Source: Acidocella sp.
GTDB taxonomy: Bacteria > Pseudomonadota > Alphaproteobacteria > Acetobacterales > Acetobacteraceae
Assembly (NCBI RefSeq): GCF_027352905.1
Contig: NZ_DAIEIF010000013.1
Coordinates: 117,817 to 181,816 of the forward strand
Reading direction: 5' to 3'
DNA length: 64,000 bases
Shown piece by piece: positions 20,548 to 29,307 of this stretch. The stretch's first letter is position 1; every line of letters begins with the position of its first letter. The notes under the pieces were generated by a model. That model saw nothing but the letters and a program-made list of their open reading frames with translations, had not been told where the DNA came from and searched no databases. The position numbers were made by a program, and so were the translations under genes.

Positions 20548-20958
20548 ATGACTTGGACTGAAACCGCTCGGCGGCGATACTGCCGTGATGGCTTGCGCTG
20601 TGCAAGCAACCTTACCGATGCCGAATGGGTTTTGATCGCGCCGTTCATGCCGTCGCGGGCACGGCTTGGCCGGCCGCGCTCTGTGTCGCTGCGCGTGATT
20701 ATTGAAGTGATGCTCTACATGTTATCCACTGGCTGCGAGTGGAGGCAAGTCCCCAGGGAGTTCGGGACCTTCACAACGGTACAGGCATATTTCTACCGCT
20801 TCAGCCGTGACGGCACGCTGATACGGATCAACCAAACGCTGGTCGCGTGGGCACGGGAGCTGGCTGGACGCATGGCATCGCCAAGCGCGGGCGTGATCGA
20901 TAGCCAGCCGGCGAAAACGACCGAGGCGGGCGAGCCGCGCGGGTTCGGCGCGGGCAAA
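20548..20958 (+). mobile_element. IS5-family transposase, N-terminal remnant
   Basis: About 137 codons of an IS5-type DDE transposase: NLTDAEWVLIAPFMP, GRPRSVSLRVIIEVMLYMLS, TGCEWRQVPREF and the first catalytic aspartate in AGVIDSQPAKTTEAG. Similarity stops at RGFGAGK, and the frame continues into sequence that is plainly the antisense of dppF. The second and third catalytic residues are absent, so the element is dead. No terminal inverted repeats or target duplication could be found. It lies back to back with the broken hypB and was probably involved in that rearrangement. Confidence 0.8.
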
Positions 20959-21015
20959 ATGAGCATGTCGGCTTCGTGCGGGCGGCGAGTTTTGGCACGC
21001 CCGGGCGTGTCAATG

Positions 21016-21990
21016 TCAAGCCAAGGGAAAATGGCAGGCAACGGCGCGGCCATCGGCTCCTGGCGCCAGTGCCGGGATCTCCGCCCGGCAGCGCTCCTGG
21101 GCGAAGGGGCAGCGCGTATGAAACCGGCAGCCGGGCGGCGGGTTGATGGGGCTGGGCGGCTCACCCTGCGGCATGATGCGCGGCTTGGCCTCGTCCAGCG
21201 TCAGCTCCGGCACCGCCGAGATCAAAGCCGCGGTGTAGGGATGCGCCGGTCGATGCAGGACCGCATCCGTCTCGCCCAATTCGACGATGCCACCCAGATA
21301 CATGACCGCCGTCCGGGTGGCGATCTGGCGCACCACGCTCAGATCATGCGCGATGAACACATAGGTAAGACCGAATTTTTCCTGAAGGTCCATGAACAGA
21401 TTGATGATTTGCGCCTGCACGGAGACATCGAGGGCGGAGACCGGTTCATCCGCCACGATCAGGCTGGGGGAGAGCGCCAAACCCCGGGCGATGCCAATGC
21501 GCTGGCGCTGACCGCCGGAAAATTCATGAGGGTATCGCCGCAAATGGTCCGGCGCCAGATTGACGAGCTCCATCAATTCCAGCAGCCGCGCCTGCACCCC
21601 GGCCTCGTTCAACGTGCCATGAACGCGCAGGGGCTCAGCGATCAAATCGCCGATGCGGCGGCGCGGGTTGAGTGAGGCATAAGGGTCCTGAAAGACCATC
21701 TGCATTTCGGCGCGCAAGGGCCGCAGGGCCCGCTGGCCGACGCGGCTGATGTCCCGGTTTTTGAACAGGATTCGGCCCGAATCAATTTCATAAAGCCGCA
21801 AAATGCAGCGTCCGAGCGTGGATTTCCCGCAGCCGGATTCGCCCACCAGCCCCAGGACCTCTCCCGGATACACATCCAGCGATACATTTTTGAGGGCTTG
21901 CAGAATTTGCACGCCGCCCTGGCGGAACCGGCTCCCCAGCCGGAAGTTTTTAGAAAGAGTCTCGATACGCAGCAGGGGAGGAGGGGTCAT
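21016..21990 (-). CDS. Oligopeptide ABC importer ATPase, DppF/OppF-like
   Basis: A 324-residue ATPase: Walker A GESGCGKST, Q-loop MVFQDPYASLNPR, signature FSGGQRQRIGIARGL, Walker B LIVADEPVSALD, and the C-terminal oligopeptide-transporter extension with its cysteine cluster (PPPGCRFHTRCPFAQERC), which can hold an iron-sulfur cluster in related proteins. It overlaps dppD by 4 bp and is the last gene of the importer operon. Downstream is the transposon remnant. Confidence 0.93.
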   Translation of the reverse strand: MTPPPLLRIETLSKNFRLGSRFRQGGVQILQALKNVSLDVYPGEVLGLVGESGCGKSTLGRCILRLYEIDSGRILFKNRDISRVGQRALRPLRAEMQMVFQDPYASLNPRRRIGDLIAEPLRVHGTLNEAGVQARLLELMELVNLAPDHLRRYPHEFSGGQRQRIGIARGLALSPSLIVADEPVSALDVSVQAQIINLFMDLQEKFGLTYVFIAHDLSVVRQIATRTAVMYLGGIVELGETDAVLHRPAHPYTAALISAVPELTLDEAKPRIMPQGEPPSPINPPPGCRFHTRCPFAQERCRAEIPALAPGADGRAVACHFPLA

Positions 21991-23015
21991 GCCACCGTCT
22001 CCTCATGACCGGCGGGAAGCTGGCTCCAATCCGGCGTGCCATGTTCGGCCAGATAGCAGGCGGCCTGCCGCGCATCGGCTCCGAATAAAGGCGGGCGGAC
22101 GGAGCAAACCTCCATACGGAAGGCGCAGCGGGGTTGAAACGGGCAGCCAGCCGGGCGGCTGAGCGGTGCGGGCGGGCTGCCGGGGATTGAGGGCAGGCGG
22201 CGCAGCCGGGGTCCGCGCATGGGCGGGATGGAGCGCAACAGCCCGAGCGTGTAGGGGTGGCGCGGGGCGCGCAGCACCTCCGCCTTTGCCCCCTGTTCCG
22301 CGACGATTCCGGCATACATTACCAGTACCCGGTCCGAGACTTGAGCGACCACGCCCATATCATGGGTGATGAGAATGACGGAGGAGCCGAAATCCCGCCG
22401 CAGCCGCTGGATGAGGTCGAGGATTTGCGCCTGCACGGTCACGTCCAGCGCGGTGGTCGGCTCGTCAGCGATGAGCAGGGACGGGTTGCAGGAAAGCGCC
22501 ATGGCGATCATCGCGCGTTGGCGCATGCCACCGGAGAGCTGATGCGGATAGCGCGTAGCCGCCTTTTCCGGCGCGGGAAACCCCATCTCCCCCAGCAGCT
22601 CGACCGCGCGCTTGCGCGCCGCGGCGCGGGAGAGGGGTTGATGGGCGCGCAACTGCTCGATGATCTGCCAGCCGATGGTATAGACGGGCGTCAGCGCCGT
22701 CATGGGATCCTGGAAGATCATGGCGATTTCCCCGCCCCGCAGCCGCCGCATCTCGCGAGCGCCGGCTTGCAACAGGTCCTCGCCCTTATAGCGGATCTCC
22801 CCTCTCAGCTCGGCATTGGGGTCGGTGATCAACCGCATGACCGCAAGCGCGGTCATGCTTTTGCCGGAGCCGGATTCGCCAACAATGCTGAGAATTTCCC
22901 GCTGGCCGACGGTGAAGGAGACATCTTCAAGGATACGCACTCTTCCGTGCTCAGACCGGAAGGAGACGCAGAGATTCCGCACATCGAGCAGCGGAGGCGA
23001 ATTTTCAGCTTGCAT
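21987..23015 (-). CDS. Oligopeptide ABC importer ATPase, DppD/OppD-like
   Basis: A 342-residue ATPase: Walker [10 protein letters not shown], signature [15 protein letters not shown], Walker [13 protein letters not shown] and a C-terminal cysteine motif ([14 protein letters not shown]). The start was set at ATG 23015; the open frame extends 16 codons further, inside the preceding permease gene, and those residues are not family-like. It overlaps the permease stop by 11 bp, so the operon is tightly coupled. Confidence 0.92.
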   Translation of the reverse strand: MQAENSPPLLDVRNLCVSFRSEHGRVRILEDVSFTVGQREILSIVGESGSGKSMTALAVMRLITDPNAELRGEIRYKGEDLLQAGAREMRRLRGGEIAMIFQDPMTALTPVYTIGWQIIEQLRAHQPLSRAAARKRAVELLGEMGFPAPEKAATRYPHQLSGGMRQRAMIAMALSCNPSLLIADEPTTALDVTVQAQILDLIQRLRRDFGSSVILITHDMGVVAQVSDRVLVMYAGIVAEQGAKAEVLRAPRHPYTLGLLRSIPPMRGPRLRRLPSIPGSPPAPLSRPAGCPFQPRCAFRMEVCSVRPPLFGADARQAACYLAEHGTPDWSQLPAGHEETVA

Positions 23016-23988
23016 TGCGCACGCGCGGGTCGAGCCAGGCATAGGCGATGTCCACCACGGCATTGGCGAAGACGACGAAAACCGACGAATACATCACGGT
23101 GGCCATGATGAAGGGAAGGTCGAGAGTCTGCAAAGCCTCGTAGGTGAGCCGCCCCACCCCGGGAAGATTGAAAACAACCTCGGTGAGCAGGGCGCCGCCG
23201 CCCACCAGCGCGCCGAAATCCAGCCCGAACATGGAGACAAAGGTGATAAGAGAGGTGCGCAGCGCATGACGGAACATGATCCGCGCCTCGGACAACCCCT
23301 TGGCCCGGGCCGTGCGGATATAATCCTCCTGATATGCCTCCACCAGATTCGCGCGCAGCACCCGGCCATAAAGCCCGATATAAAGGATGGCGAGGGTGAT
23401 CCAGGGAATGACCAGCCCCTTGAACCACATCCAGGGGTCCTGGGTGAGCGGTGTGTAGCCCAGCCCTGGCACCCAATGGAACAGGAAGCTATTATGCCAA
23501 CGGGATTGGGTGAGAAGATTGGCGACCGAACCCACCCAGAAAACCGGCATGGACACGCCGACCAGGCTGAGAAACATCAGCCCCCGGTCGAGCAGGCTGC
23601 CCCGCGTGGCCGCTGCCGCTACGCCGACCAGAATGCCAAACACCACCCAGATGACCGCCGCGCCCAGAACCAAAGAAAGCGTGACCGGCGCCGCCTCGAT
23701 GACCGCGGGAATCACCTTCTGCCCGCGATTCACGAAAGAGGTGAGATCCCGCTTGATGAACAACTTATCCATCATCTTGGCGTATTGCACCGGCAAGGGC
23801 TGATCGAAGCCGAAGGAGTGGCGCACTTGCGCCAGCACTTGCGGGGTGGCGTTGCGCCCGGCGATGCGCGCCGCCGGATCCGCCCCTGGCGTGGCGAAAA
23901 ATATGCCGAACACCACCACGCTGATGCCGAGCATCACGAACAGCATCTCGGCCAGGCGGCGAAGGACGGGAAGCAGCATCGGCCTCAA
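23005..23988 (-). CDS. Oligopeptide ABC importer permease, DppB/OppB-like
   Basis: A 327-residue inner-membrane permease with six helices. The N-terminus LRRLAEMLFVMLGISVVVFG and the EAYQEDYIRTARAKGLSEAR coupling (EAA) loop are typical of DppB/OppB. It lies downstream of the DppC-like gene, the reverse of the usual B-then-C order of dpp/opp operons. Confidence 0.92.
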   Translation of the reverse strand: MRPMLLPVLRRLAEMLFVMLGISVVVFGIFFATPGADPAARIAGRNATPQVLAQVRHSFGFDQPLPVQYAKMMDKLFIKRDLTSFVNRGQKVIPAVIEAAPVTLSLVLGAAVIWVVFGILVGVAAAATRGSLLDRGLMFLSLVGVSMPVFWVGSVANLLTQSRWHNSFLFHWVPGLGYTPLTQDPWMWFKGLVIPWITLAILYIGLYGRVLRANLVEAYQEDYIRTARAKGLSEARIMFRHALRTSLITFVSMFGLDFGALVGGGALLTEVVFNLPGVGRLTYEALQTLDLPFIMATVMYSSVFVVFANAVVDIAYAWLDPRVRNAS

Positions 23989-25007
23989 TCCTTCCGCACA
24001 CGCAGCTTGGCGCGCGGGTCGAGAGCGTCGCGGACGCCATCGCCCAGAAAGTTGAGTGCCAGAACGGTGATGACGATCGCCAGCCCCGGCGCGACGGCGA
24101 CCATCGGCTGGGTATAAAGCAGGCCCTCGCCGTCCTGGATGATCGTGCCCCAGCTTGCCGCGGGAGGCTGCACCCCGATGGAGAGGAAGGAGAGGGCGGA
24201 TTCCGTGAGCATGTTAAGCGCCATCATCAACGGTGCGAAGACGATGAGCGTGGGCGCCACGTTGGGCAGAATATCCTTTGACAGGATGCGGAAACCAGGC
24301 ACGCCCAGGCAGCGGGCCGCCAGCACGAAGTCGCTCCGGGAGAGGGAAAGCACCTGGCCGCGAATGGGCCGCGCGACATAAGGCACATAGACGATGCCGA
24401 TGATCGCGATAGGAATCAGGAGGCTGTTGGAGGGGATATTGATGGGGCCGATTTGCAGCCCCGAACTGATGATGACGATGGAAAGCGAGATGGCGAGCAG
24501 ATAGACGGGGAAGGCCCAGAGCACATCGAGCAGCCGGGCGAGGATGATATCCGTCCAACCCCCGGCGAACCCCGCGACGGTGCCGACCAGCGCCGCCAGC
24601 ACCAGCGTGACGATGGTGGAAAAAAAAGCGATGATGAGCGAATTGCGCCCGCCATAGAGAATACGCGCCGCGACATCCCGTCCCTGCCCGTCGGCACCCA
24701 GAAAATACTGCCCATGCCAGGTCGGGCCGATGGGGTTAACACCCAAGCCGAGCCCCGCGCTGTCCGTCTGCATGATGTCGACGCTCTGGCCGTGGATGGT
24801 GATCTGGCCGGCCGGGTTGGACTGAAACGGGTCCGTGTGGGAGACGTAGCGCGCATAAAGCGGTGCCGCGCAGCAGGCGAGGACGATGAGACACAGCACC
24901 AGCACGGCTCCCATCGCCGTGCGGTCACGCCGGAGCTTGCGGAACGCCTCGGCCCACGGCCCCTCGGCTCTCGGAGCCGCCCCGCTGGCGGAAGCGGGTT
25001 CAGGCAT
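23985..25007 (-). CDS. Oligopeptide ABC importer permease, DppC/OppC-like
   Basis: A 340-residue permease: N-terminal cytoplasmic arm (FRKLRRDRTAMGAVLVLCLI), GADGQGRDVAARILYGGRNS, and the EAA loop SRSDFVLAARCLGVPGFRI. A region between the first helix and GADGQGRD (HTDPFQSNPAGQITIHGQSV and following) is longer than in E. coli DppC and is probably periplasmic. Overlaps the DppB-like gene by 4 bp (ATGA). Confidence 0.92.
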   Translation of the reverse strand: MPEPASASGAAPRAEGPWAEAFRKLRRDRTAMGAVLVLCLIVLACCAAPLYARYVSHTDPFQSNPAGQITIHGQSVDIMQTDSAGLGLGVNPIGPTWHGQYFLGADGQGRDVAARILYGGRNSLIIAFFSTIVTLVLAALVGTVAGFAGGWTDIILARLLDVLWAFPVYLLAISLSIVIISSGLQIGPINIPSNSLLIPIAIIGIVYVPYVARPIRGQVLSLSRSDFVLAARCLGVPGFRILSKDILPNVAPTLIVFAPLMMALNMLTESALSFLSIGVQPPAASWGTIIQDGEGLLYTQPMVAVAPGLAIVITVLALNFLGDGVRDALDPRAKLRVRKD

Positions 25008-25089
25008 TGGCGGCCATTATAGAAAAGTCACGGCGGCACGGCGGTAGGAGCCGCCATGCCCGGTCAGGAGGCTCAGGCATAAAGCTCCC

Positions 25090-26757
25090 TTACTGCACCC
25101 AGACCTGGGAGAACAGCAAGTGAAACTGATCACTGAAGGTGAAATTGCCAACCCGGCTGGAGACGAAATTGAGCTGCTTCGGCGTGAACATCGACACCCA
25201 GGGCGCCTGGTCAGTGATTTCCCGGTCCAGCTGGGCCCATTGCTTGTTCGCGGCCTTAGGGTCGGAGACGGCGGTGACCAGCGCCTGGTGAATTTGGGCG
25301 TCGATATTCTTGTCACAGAATCCGGATATATTGACGGACGCGTCGGAGCCGGGATGGAAGGAGCCGCAACTCAGCAGCACGTTGATGAAATCCGAGGCGG
25401 CGGGGTAATCCTGGTACCAGTCGGTAATGCTGATCTGGACATGGTTGTTGGTGTTCTGGATATAGGTGAACTCAATATCGCCCGAAATTATCTTCAGCGT
25501 TGCCTTGAAGCCGAGCTGGTTGAGCACGCTGACGAGATAGGTGCCAAGGGCCGGGTTCACATTTTGATCATCGGTGATCACCGTCACCTTCTGTCCTGCC
25601 TGCCCGGAAGCCTTCATATATTGCATGGCCTTGTTCATGTCCGGCGCGGTCCATGTCGTGCCTGGAGTCTTGGTATAAGGGCAATAGGGCTCATAACCGG
25701 GGAAGTTGGGCGGCAGAATCTGGCAGCTGGGCACCGCCAGGCGCGGGCCGCCGTAAATATTGACGGCGGCGCGGCGGTTGAAGGCGTAATTGACGGCGAG
25801 CCGGGCGTCTTTATTGTTGAAAGGCGGAAGATTGACGTTCATTGCCGCATAATAAATCGCCAGCATCTGATTGATGTGGATCTGCTTGGGGTATTTGCTC
25901 GCCATTTCCGCCAAGCGGTCCGGCGGCGGCGCGTCGAACATCCAATCCGCGTCTCCGTTTTCCACCGCCGTCACTTCATCCTCCGGCTTGGCGCCGAAAT
26001 TATAGACGATTTTATCCACATAGCCCGGGGGTTGCGCATCCTGGCTCCAGGCTTTGAAATACGGATTGCGCTGCATCACCAGCTGCTTTTGCGGGTCGTA
26101 GCTGGTGATCATATAAGGGCCGGTGGCGGCGGCCGCGGTGGTGCCCAGATCATGGGCGGGGGTATCCGGCGGCAGAACATCCCCAAAGGGCGTGGCGAGC
26201 TTATAGAGAAATTCCGGATCCGGCTGGGTGAGGTGGAAGGTCACCGTATTGGCGCTGTCATTTGCCACAACCCCGCCCGCCAATGTGCAGCTGGCGGGGG
26301 TTTGCAAGCAGGCATCCGCCCCGACGATGACATTATACCAGGATCCCGCGTTGGGGCTGCTCACCTTGAACAGGCGCTGGAAGCTGGCGACAACGTCATC
26401 CGGCGTCACATCCTGGCCGTTTGAGAATTTGATGCCCTTGCGCAAGGTGAAGGTATAAGTTTTGCCCCCATCCTGGGGCTGGGGAATCGCGACCGCGAGG
26501 TCTGGCACCAGTGTGTTGCTGTCCGGGCCAGAGGTGCGCTTGAACGTGAGGAGACCGTCATTGGTCAGCACCAGCAGGGACCAGAACTGGCTGGTGTAAT
26601 TGATCTGCGGGTCCAGCGTGCCGGCCGCTGAGGCGGCGGTGAGGCGAAGCGTGCCCCCTATATGATTATCCGCCCGCGCCATATTTGAAGCGCTCGCCAC
26701 GCCTGCGGCGGCGAGCGCCGCCAGGACCGGACCTCGAAGATTCTTACGCATAGACAT
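25090..26757 (-). CDS. Peptide-type ABC importer substrate-binding protein
   Basis: A 555-residue periplasmic binding protein of the SBP_bac_5 (DppA/OppA) family with a Sec signal peptide (LRGPVLAALAAAGVASASNMARA). Family features: YTFTLRKGIKFSNGQDVTPD near residue 100 and the C-terminal lobe with DREITDQAPWVSMF. First gene of the importer operon, 82 bp ahead of dppC. Substrate unknown: peptides, nickel chelates and opines all use this family. The start at 26757 has GGGGA 7 bp upstream; an in-frame ATG two codons later is possible. Confidence 0.88.
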   Translation of the reverse strand: MSMRKNLRGPVLAALAAAGVASASNMARADNHIGGTLRLTAASAAGTLDPQINYTSQFWSLLVLTNDGLLTFKRTSGPDSNTLVPDLAVAIPQPQDGGKTYTFTLRKGIKFSNGQDVTPDDVVASFQRLFKVSSPNAGSWYNVIVGADACLQTPASCTLAGGVVANDSANTVTFHLTQPDPEFLYKLATPFGDVLPPDTPAHDLGTTAAAATGPYMITSYDPQKQLVMQRNPYFKAWSQDAQPPGYVDKIVYNFGAKPEDEVTAVENGDADWMFDAPPPDRLAEMASKYPKQIHINQMLAIYYAAMNVNLPPFNNKDARLAVNYAFNRRAAVNIYGGPRLAVPSCQILPPNFPGYEPYCPYTKTPGTTWTAPDMNKAMQYMKASGQAGQKVTVITDDQNVNPALGTYLVSVLNQLGFKATLKIISGDIEFTYIQNTNNHVQISITDWYQDYPAASDFINVLLSCGSFHPGSDASVNISGFCDKNIDAQIHQALVTAVSDPKAANKQWAQLDREITDQAPWVSMFTPKQLNFVSSRVGNFTFSDQFHLLFSQVWVQ

Positions 26758-27021
26758 ATGATGATCCCCATTGACGTTAGGTGGCGACAGGGCCTCATCC
26801 TGGCCCGTTTGGGCCTCTGGATGGGCCGATTGATTTTATTTCCACGACCGGACCCGCCATGCGCGGCATGGCAAGTATCCAGACAATCATATTTTTGTCA
26901 TGATGCCAAGGCGGCGGCGCCTGCCGGAACAGCCCAGTCATCATGGCGCCCCGGCGATGCCGCGTGACACCAAGACGGGCCGCGCTTATCCGGTCTTGAC
27001 AAATCTGGGACCGCAACGCGT

Positions 27022-27489
27022 ATGGAGCGTATGGACCAGAAGCAGATAGACGAAATTGCCGCAGCCTGGGCTTCCCGCAAGTTCGGCCTGGTCAATGAAA
27101 TGAAGCTGAAACTCGAGCATGTTTCAGCCAATGGGGTACAGATCCGTATGCCCTTCAATCCTGAGTTTTGTGCTGATGTCGAACAGACGCTTTTGCATGG
27201 CGGCATCCTTACCGCGCTTCTGGATAGCGCTTTCGGGTTGGTGAATTTCTGCGCCATTCCCGGTCTCTTGACGATGGCCACGCTGGATCTGCGCGTGGAT
27301 TATCTGCGCCCGGCCCGCTCCCGCGCCGACGTCATCGTTCTGGCGAAATGCTATCGCGAGACCCGCCATATCGCTTTTGACAGCGGTACCGTCTGGTTCG
27401 ATGGCGACGAAACCACCGAGATCGCGCGGGGCGCCGCCGCCTTTGCCCTTACGCGGGGTGACGGCGCTATGTTCCAATCTCCCTTATAA
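27022..27489 (+). CDS. PaaI-like hotdog thioesterase (first of a pair)
   Basis: A 155-residue hotdog-fold protein of the PaaI/4HBT group: LLHGGILTALLDSAFGLVNF (with the HGG at the substrate pocket) and TLDLRVDYLRPARS. Such enzymes hydrolyse acyl- or aryl-CoA thioesters in the cytosol. A TTGACA at 26996-27001 would place transcription near the ATG, so a start at the second ATG (27031) is possible. A second thioesterase gene follows after 13 bp. The 264-bp gap upstream, shared with the importer operon, holds no other gene I can see. Confidence 0.8.
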   Translation: MERMDQKQIDEIAAAWASRKFGLVNEMKLKLEHVSANGVQIRMPFNPEFCADVEQTLLHGGILTALLDSAFGLVNFCAIPGLLTMATLDLRVDYLRPARSRADVIVLAKCYRETRHIAFDSGTVWFDGDETTEIARGAAAFALTRGDGAMFQSPL

Positions 27490-27502
27490 ACGAAGGCCGG
27501 AC

Positions 27503-27904
27503 ATGACACCCGAATCGGTCAATTCTCATATCGGGCGCGTCCCGTTTTTCCGTTTTCTCGCTATTTCCGTTCTTACCATAGACGAAATGCATGCCGAAGC
27601 CGAGATGGCGTTCTCTCCTCGCGTGATCGGCAATCCACAAAAAGAATATTATCATGGCGGGATCATCGCGAGCTTCATGGAGGCCATGGCCGCGATCGTG
27701 GTAAAGCCTGAATTTGACCCGCTGCCGGCCAAACCGATCAATCTCACCGTTGACTATCTGCGCCCGGCTATGAAGGGGCCGCTCAAAGGCCGGGCCACCG
27801 TTACCCGCAAGGGAAAACGCATGGCCAGCGTGTGGACCGTCTCGTGGCAAGAGAGCGAAACCCAACCGGTTGCGGAAGGGCTGTACCATTTTCTGCTGGT
27901 TTAG
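27503..27904 (+). CDS. PaaI-like hotdog thioesterase (second of a pair)
   Basis: A 133-residue hotdog protein: YYHGGIIASFMEAMAAIVV and INLTVDYLRPAMKGPLKGRA match the same fold as the preceding gene, though the two are quite divergent. They may form a heteromer or act on different chain lengths; this is inference. GAAGG lies upstream of the ATG. The TAG stop overlaps the stop of the convergent TetR-type gene. Confidence 0.8.
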   Translation: MTPESVNSHIGRVPFFRFLAISVLTIDEMHAEAEMAFSPRVIGNPQKEYYHGGIIASFMEAMAAIVVKPEFDPLPAKPINLTVDYLRPAMKGPLKGRATVTRKGKRMASVWTVSWQESETQPVAEGLYHFLLV

Positions 27905-29226
27905 CCGTCTCCCATCTTCCCCGCCGGCTTGCAGATCCCATCCAATAAAAGACCTGTTAGCATGGCGGAAAGCTCCTCCAGGCTCTCATAACCCGGATTG
28001 TTCCTTTTATTCTGGTCGAACCAGGTAACGGTCCAATTCAGCGCGCCGAGCATGGCCTGGCGCAATGGTTTGATTTCAATGTCGGGACGCAAAACGCCTT
28101 TTTCCTGGGCCTCGCGCAGCAGATCATCCCATATCTTTCCGTAATCCTGGCGGATACGCCGATGCCGCTGGCGCAGCTCCTTGGGAAGCATTCCAAAGCT
28201 GCGAATATTGGCGGAGGTAAACTCGCTGGCGCTGAACAAGCAGGACAGATGCGTGGCGATCGCCGTGGCGATCGCGGCCCGATAATCCCCGCTTTGCCTG
28301 GACTGGCTCACCGCCTCGCTGACGCCGGTGATAAGATCGGTAAGCCCGGTACGCAGCACCTCGTCGATAATTTTTTCTTTGGATTCGAAGTGATAATAAA
28401 CGCTGCCGGGTTCCATTTTCGCCTCGGCGGCAATCCGGCGTATCGTGGTCGCCTTGTATCCGCTATCCCGGAGAATGCGGGCGGCGGCTTTCAATATATC
28501 AAGCCGGGTCTGGGCGGATTTCACCCCGAATTGCGCGATTACAATTTGTCCCGCTGTCATCGCTACCGGCGGTACGGATGCACTGTCGCTTTTGACGCAC
28601 ATGCCATCGAGTAGCAATTTGGTCATCCGTTTTGACAACGCGCCGACAGGATACCGGCCGGCATCGTACCATTCCACCGTCCAGTTCATCGCGCTCAGAA
28701 TGAATCGCGACATGGAGCGCAAGGCGATATCCTCGCGCAGCGCACCGGTTTCGGAGGCCCTGGTCAGAAAATGCTGCCATAAACCGGCATAAGCATGGCG
28801 GAGCCGCCGATGCGGCGCGCGCAACTCCTCCGGCAGCATGGGATAATTCCGGATATTCGCAGATGTGAAATCGCTTTTCGTCAATAAAAAGCGCAGATGC
28901 GTTTCCACCAGCCGGCCGAGTGTTTCCCGAAAGGGGGCCCCTCCGGCCTCAGCCTCCTCGATGAGGGTTTTCAACTCCACATAAAGGCTGCGAACACCGA
29001 TATCGAGAACTTCTGCAAGAATTTGCTCTTTTGACGTGAAGTGATAATAAATACTGCCGGCTTCAAGTCTCGCCGCCCGCGCGATCTGCTGCATCGTGGT
29101 GGCCTGGTATCCCTGATCGCGGAACAGCTTCGCCGCCGTGGTCAAAATATCGCTGCGGGTTTTTTCCGATTTCCTGGGCTGCTCATCAACTCCGCTGGAC
29201 GGCGGCGATATTCCGTGACTGCTCAT
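27901..29226 (-). CDS. Tandem (double) TetR-family regulator
   Basis: A 441-residue protein holding two full TetR repressors in one chain. Module 1 has its helix-turn-helix around residues 25-65 (LFRDQGYQATTMQQIARAA, then SIYYHFTSKEQIL); module 2 begins near residue 240 (ILRDSGYKATTIRRIAAEA, then SVYYHFESKEKII). Each is followed by an all-helical ligand domain that shares FTSANIR and a NWTV-W segment, showing internal duplication. TetR proteins normally dimerise; this one is a ready-made dimer. It probably controls the acyl-CoA genes beside it. No stop or frameshift separates the halves. Confidence 0.9.
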   Translation of the reverse strand: MSSHGISPPSSGVDEQPRKSEKTRSDILTTAAKLFRDQGYQATTMQQIARAARLEAGSIYYHFTSKEQILAEVLDIGVRSLYVELKTLIEEAEAGGAPFRETLGRLVETHLRFLLTKSDFTSANIRNYPMLPEELRAPHRRLRHAYAGLWQHFLTRASETGALREDIALRSMSRFILSAMNWTVEWYDAGRYPVGALSKRMTKLLLDGMCVKSDSASVPPVAMTAGQIVIAQFGVKSAQTRLDILKAAARILRDSGYKATTIRRIAAEAKMEPGSVYYHFESKEKIIDEVLRTGLTDLITGVSEAVSQSRQSGDYRAAIATAIATHLSCLFSASEFTSANIRSFGMLPKELRQRHRRIRQDYGKIWDDLLREAQEKGVLRPDIEIKPLRQAMLGALNWTVTWFDQNKRNNPGYESLEELSAMLTGLLLDGICKPAGKMGDG

Positions 29227-29307
29227 ATTCGCCTGTTCGGCTTGAAAGGTAAATATTTCAAAATTAATCCTGTTTTTCGAATATCACAGCCAAAATAGCC
29301 ATCCTTT

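Noticed and set aside
26758..27021. GTTAGG near 26775 as a half-site of the TetR-type palindrome
   Set aside because: Single imperfect 6-bp half-site with no partner arm.
29227..29307. AAATATTT palindrome upstream of the tandem TetR gene as an autoregulatory operator
   Set aside because: Only 8 bp in an AT-rich gap and unrelated to the 31659 palindrome; not enough to call.
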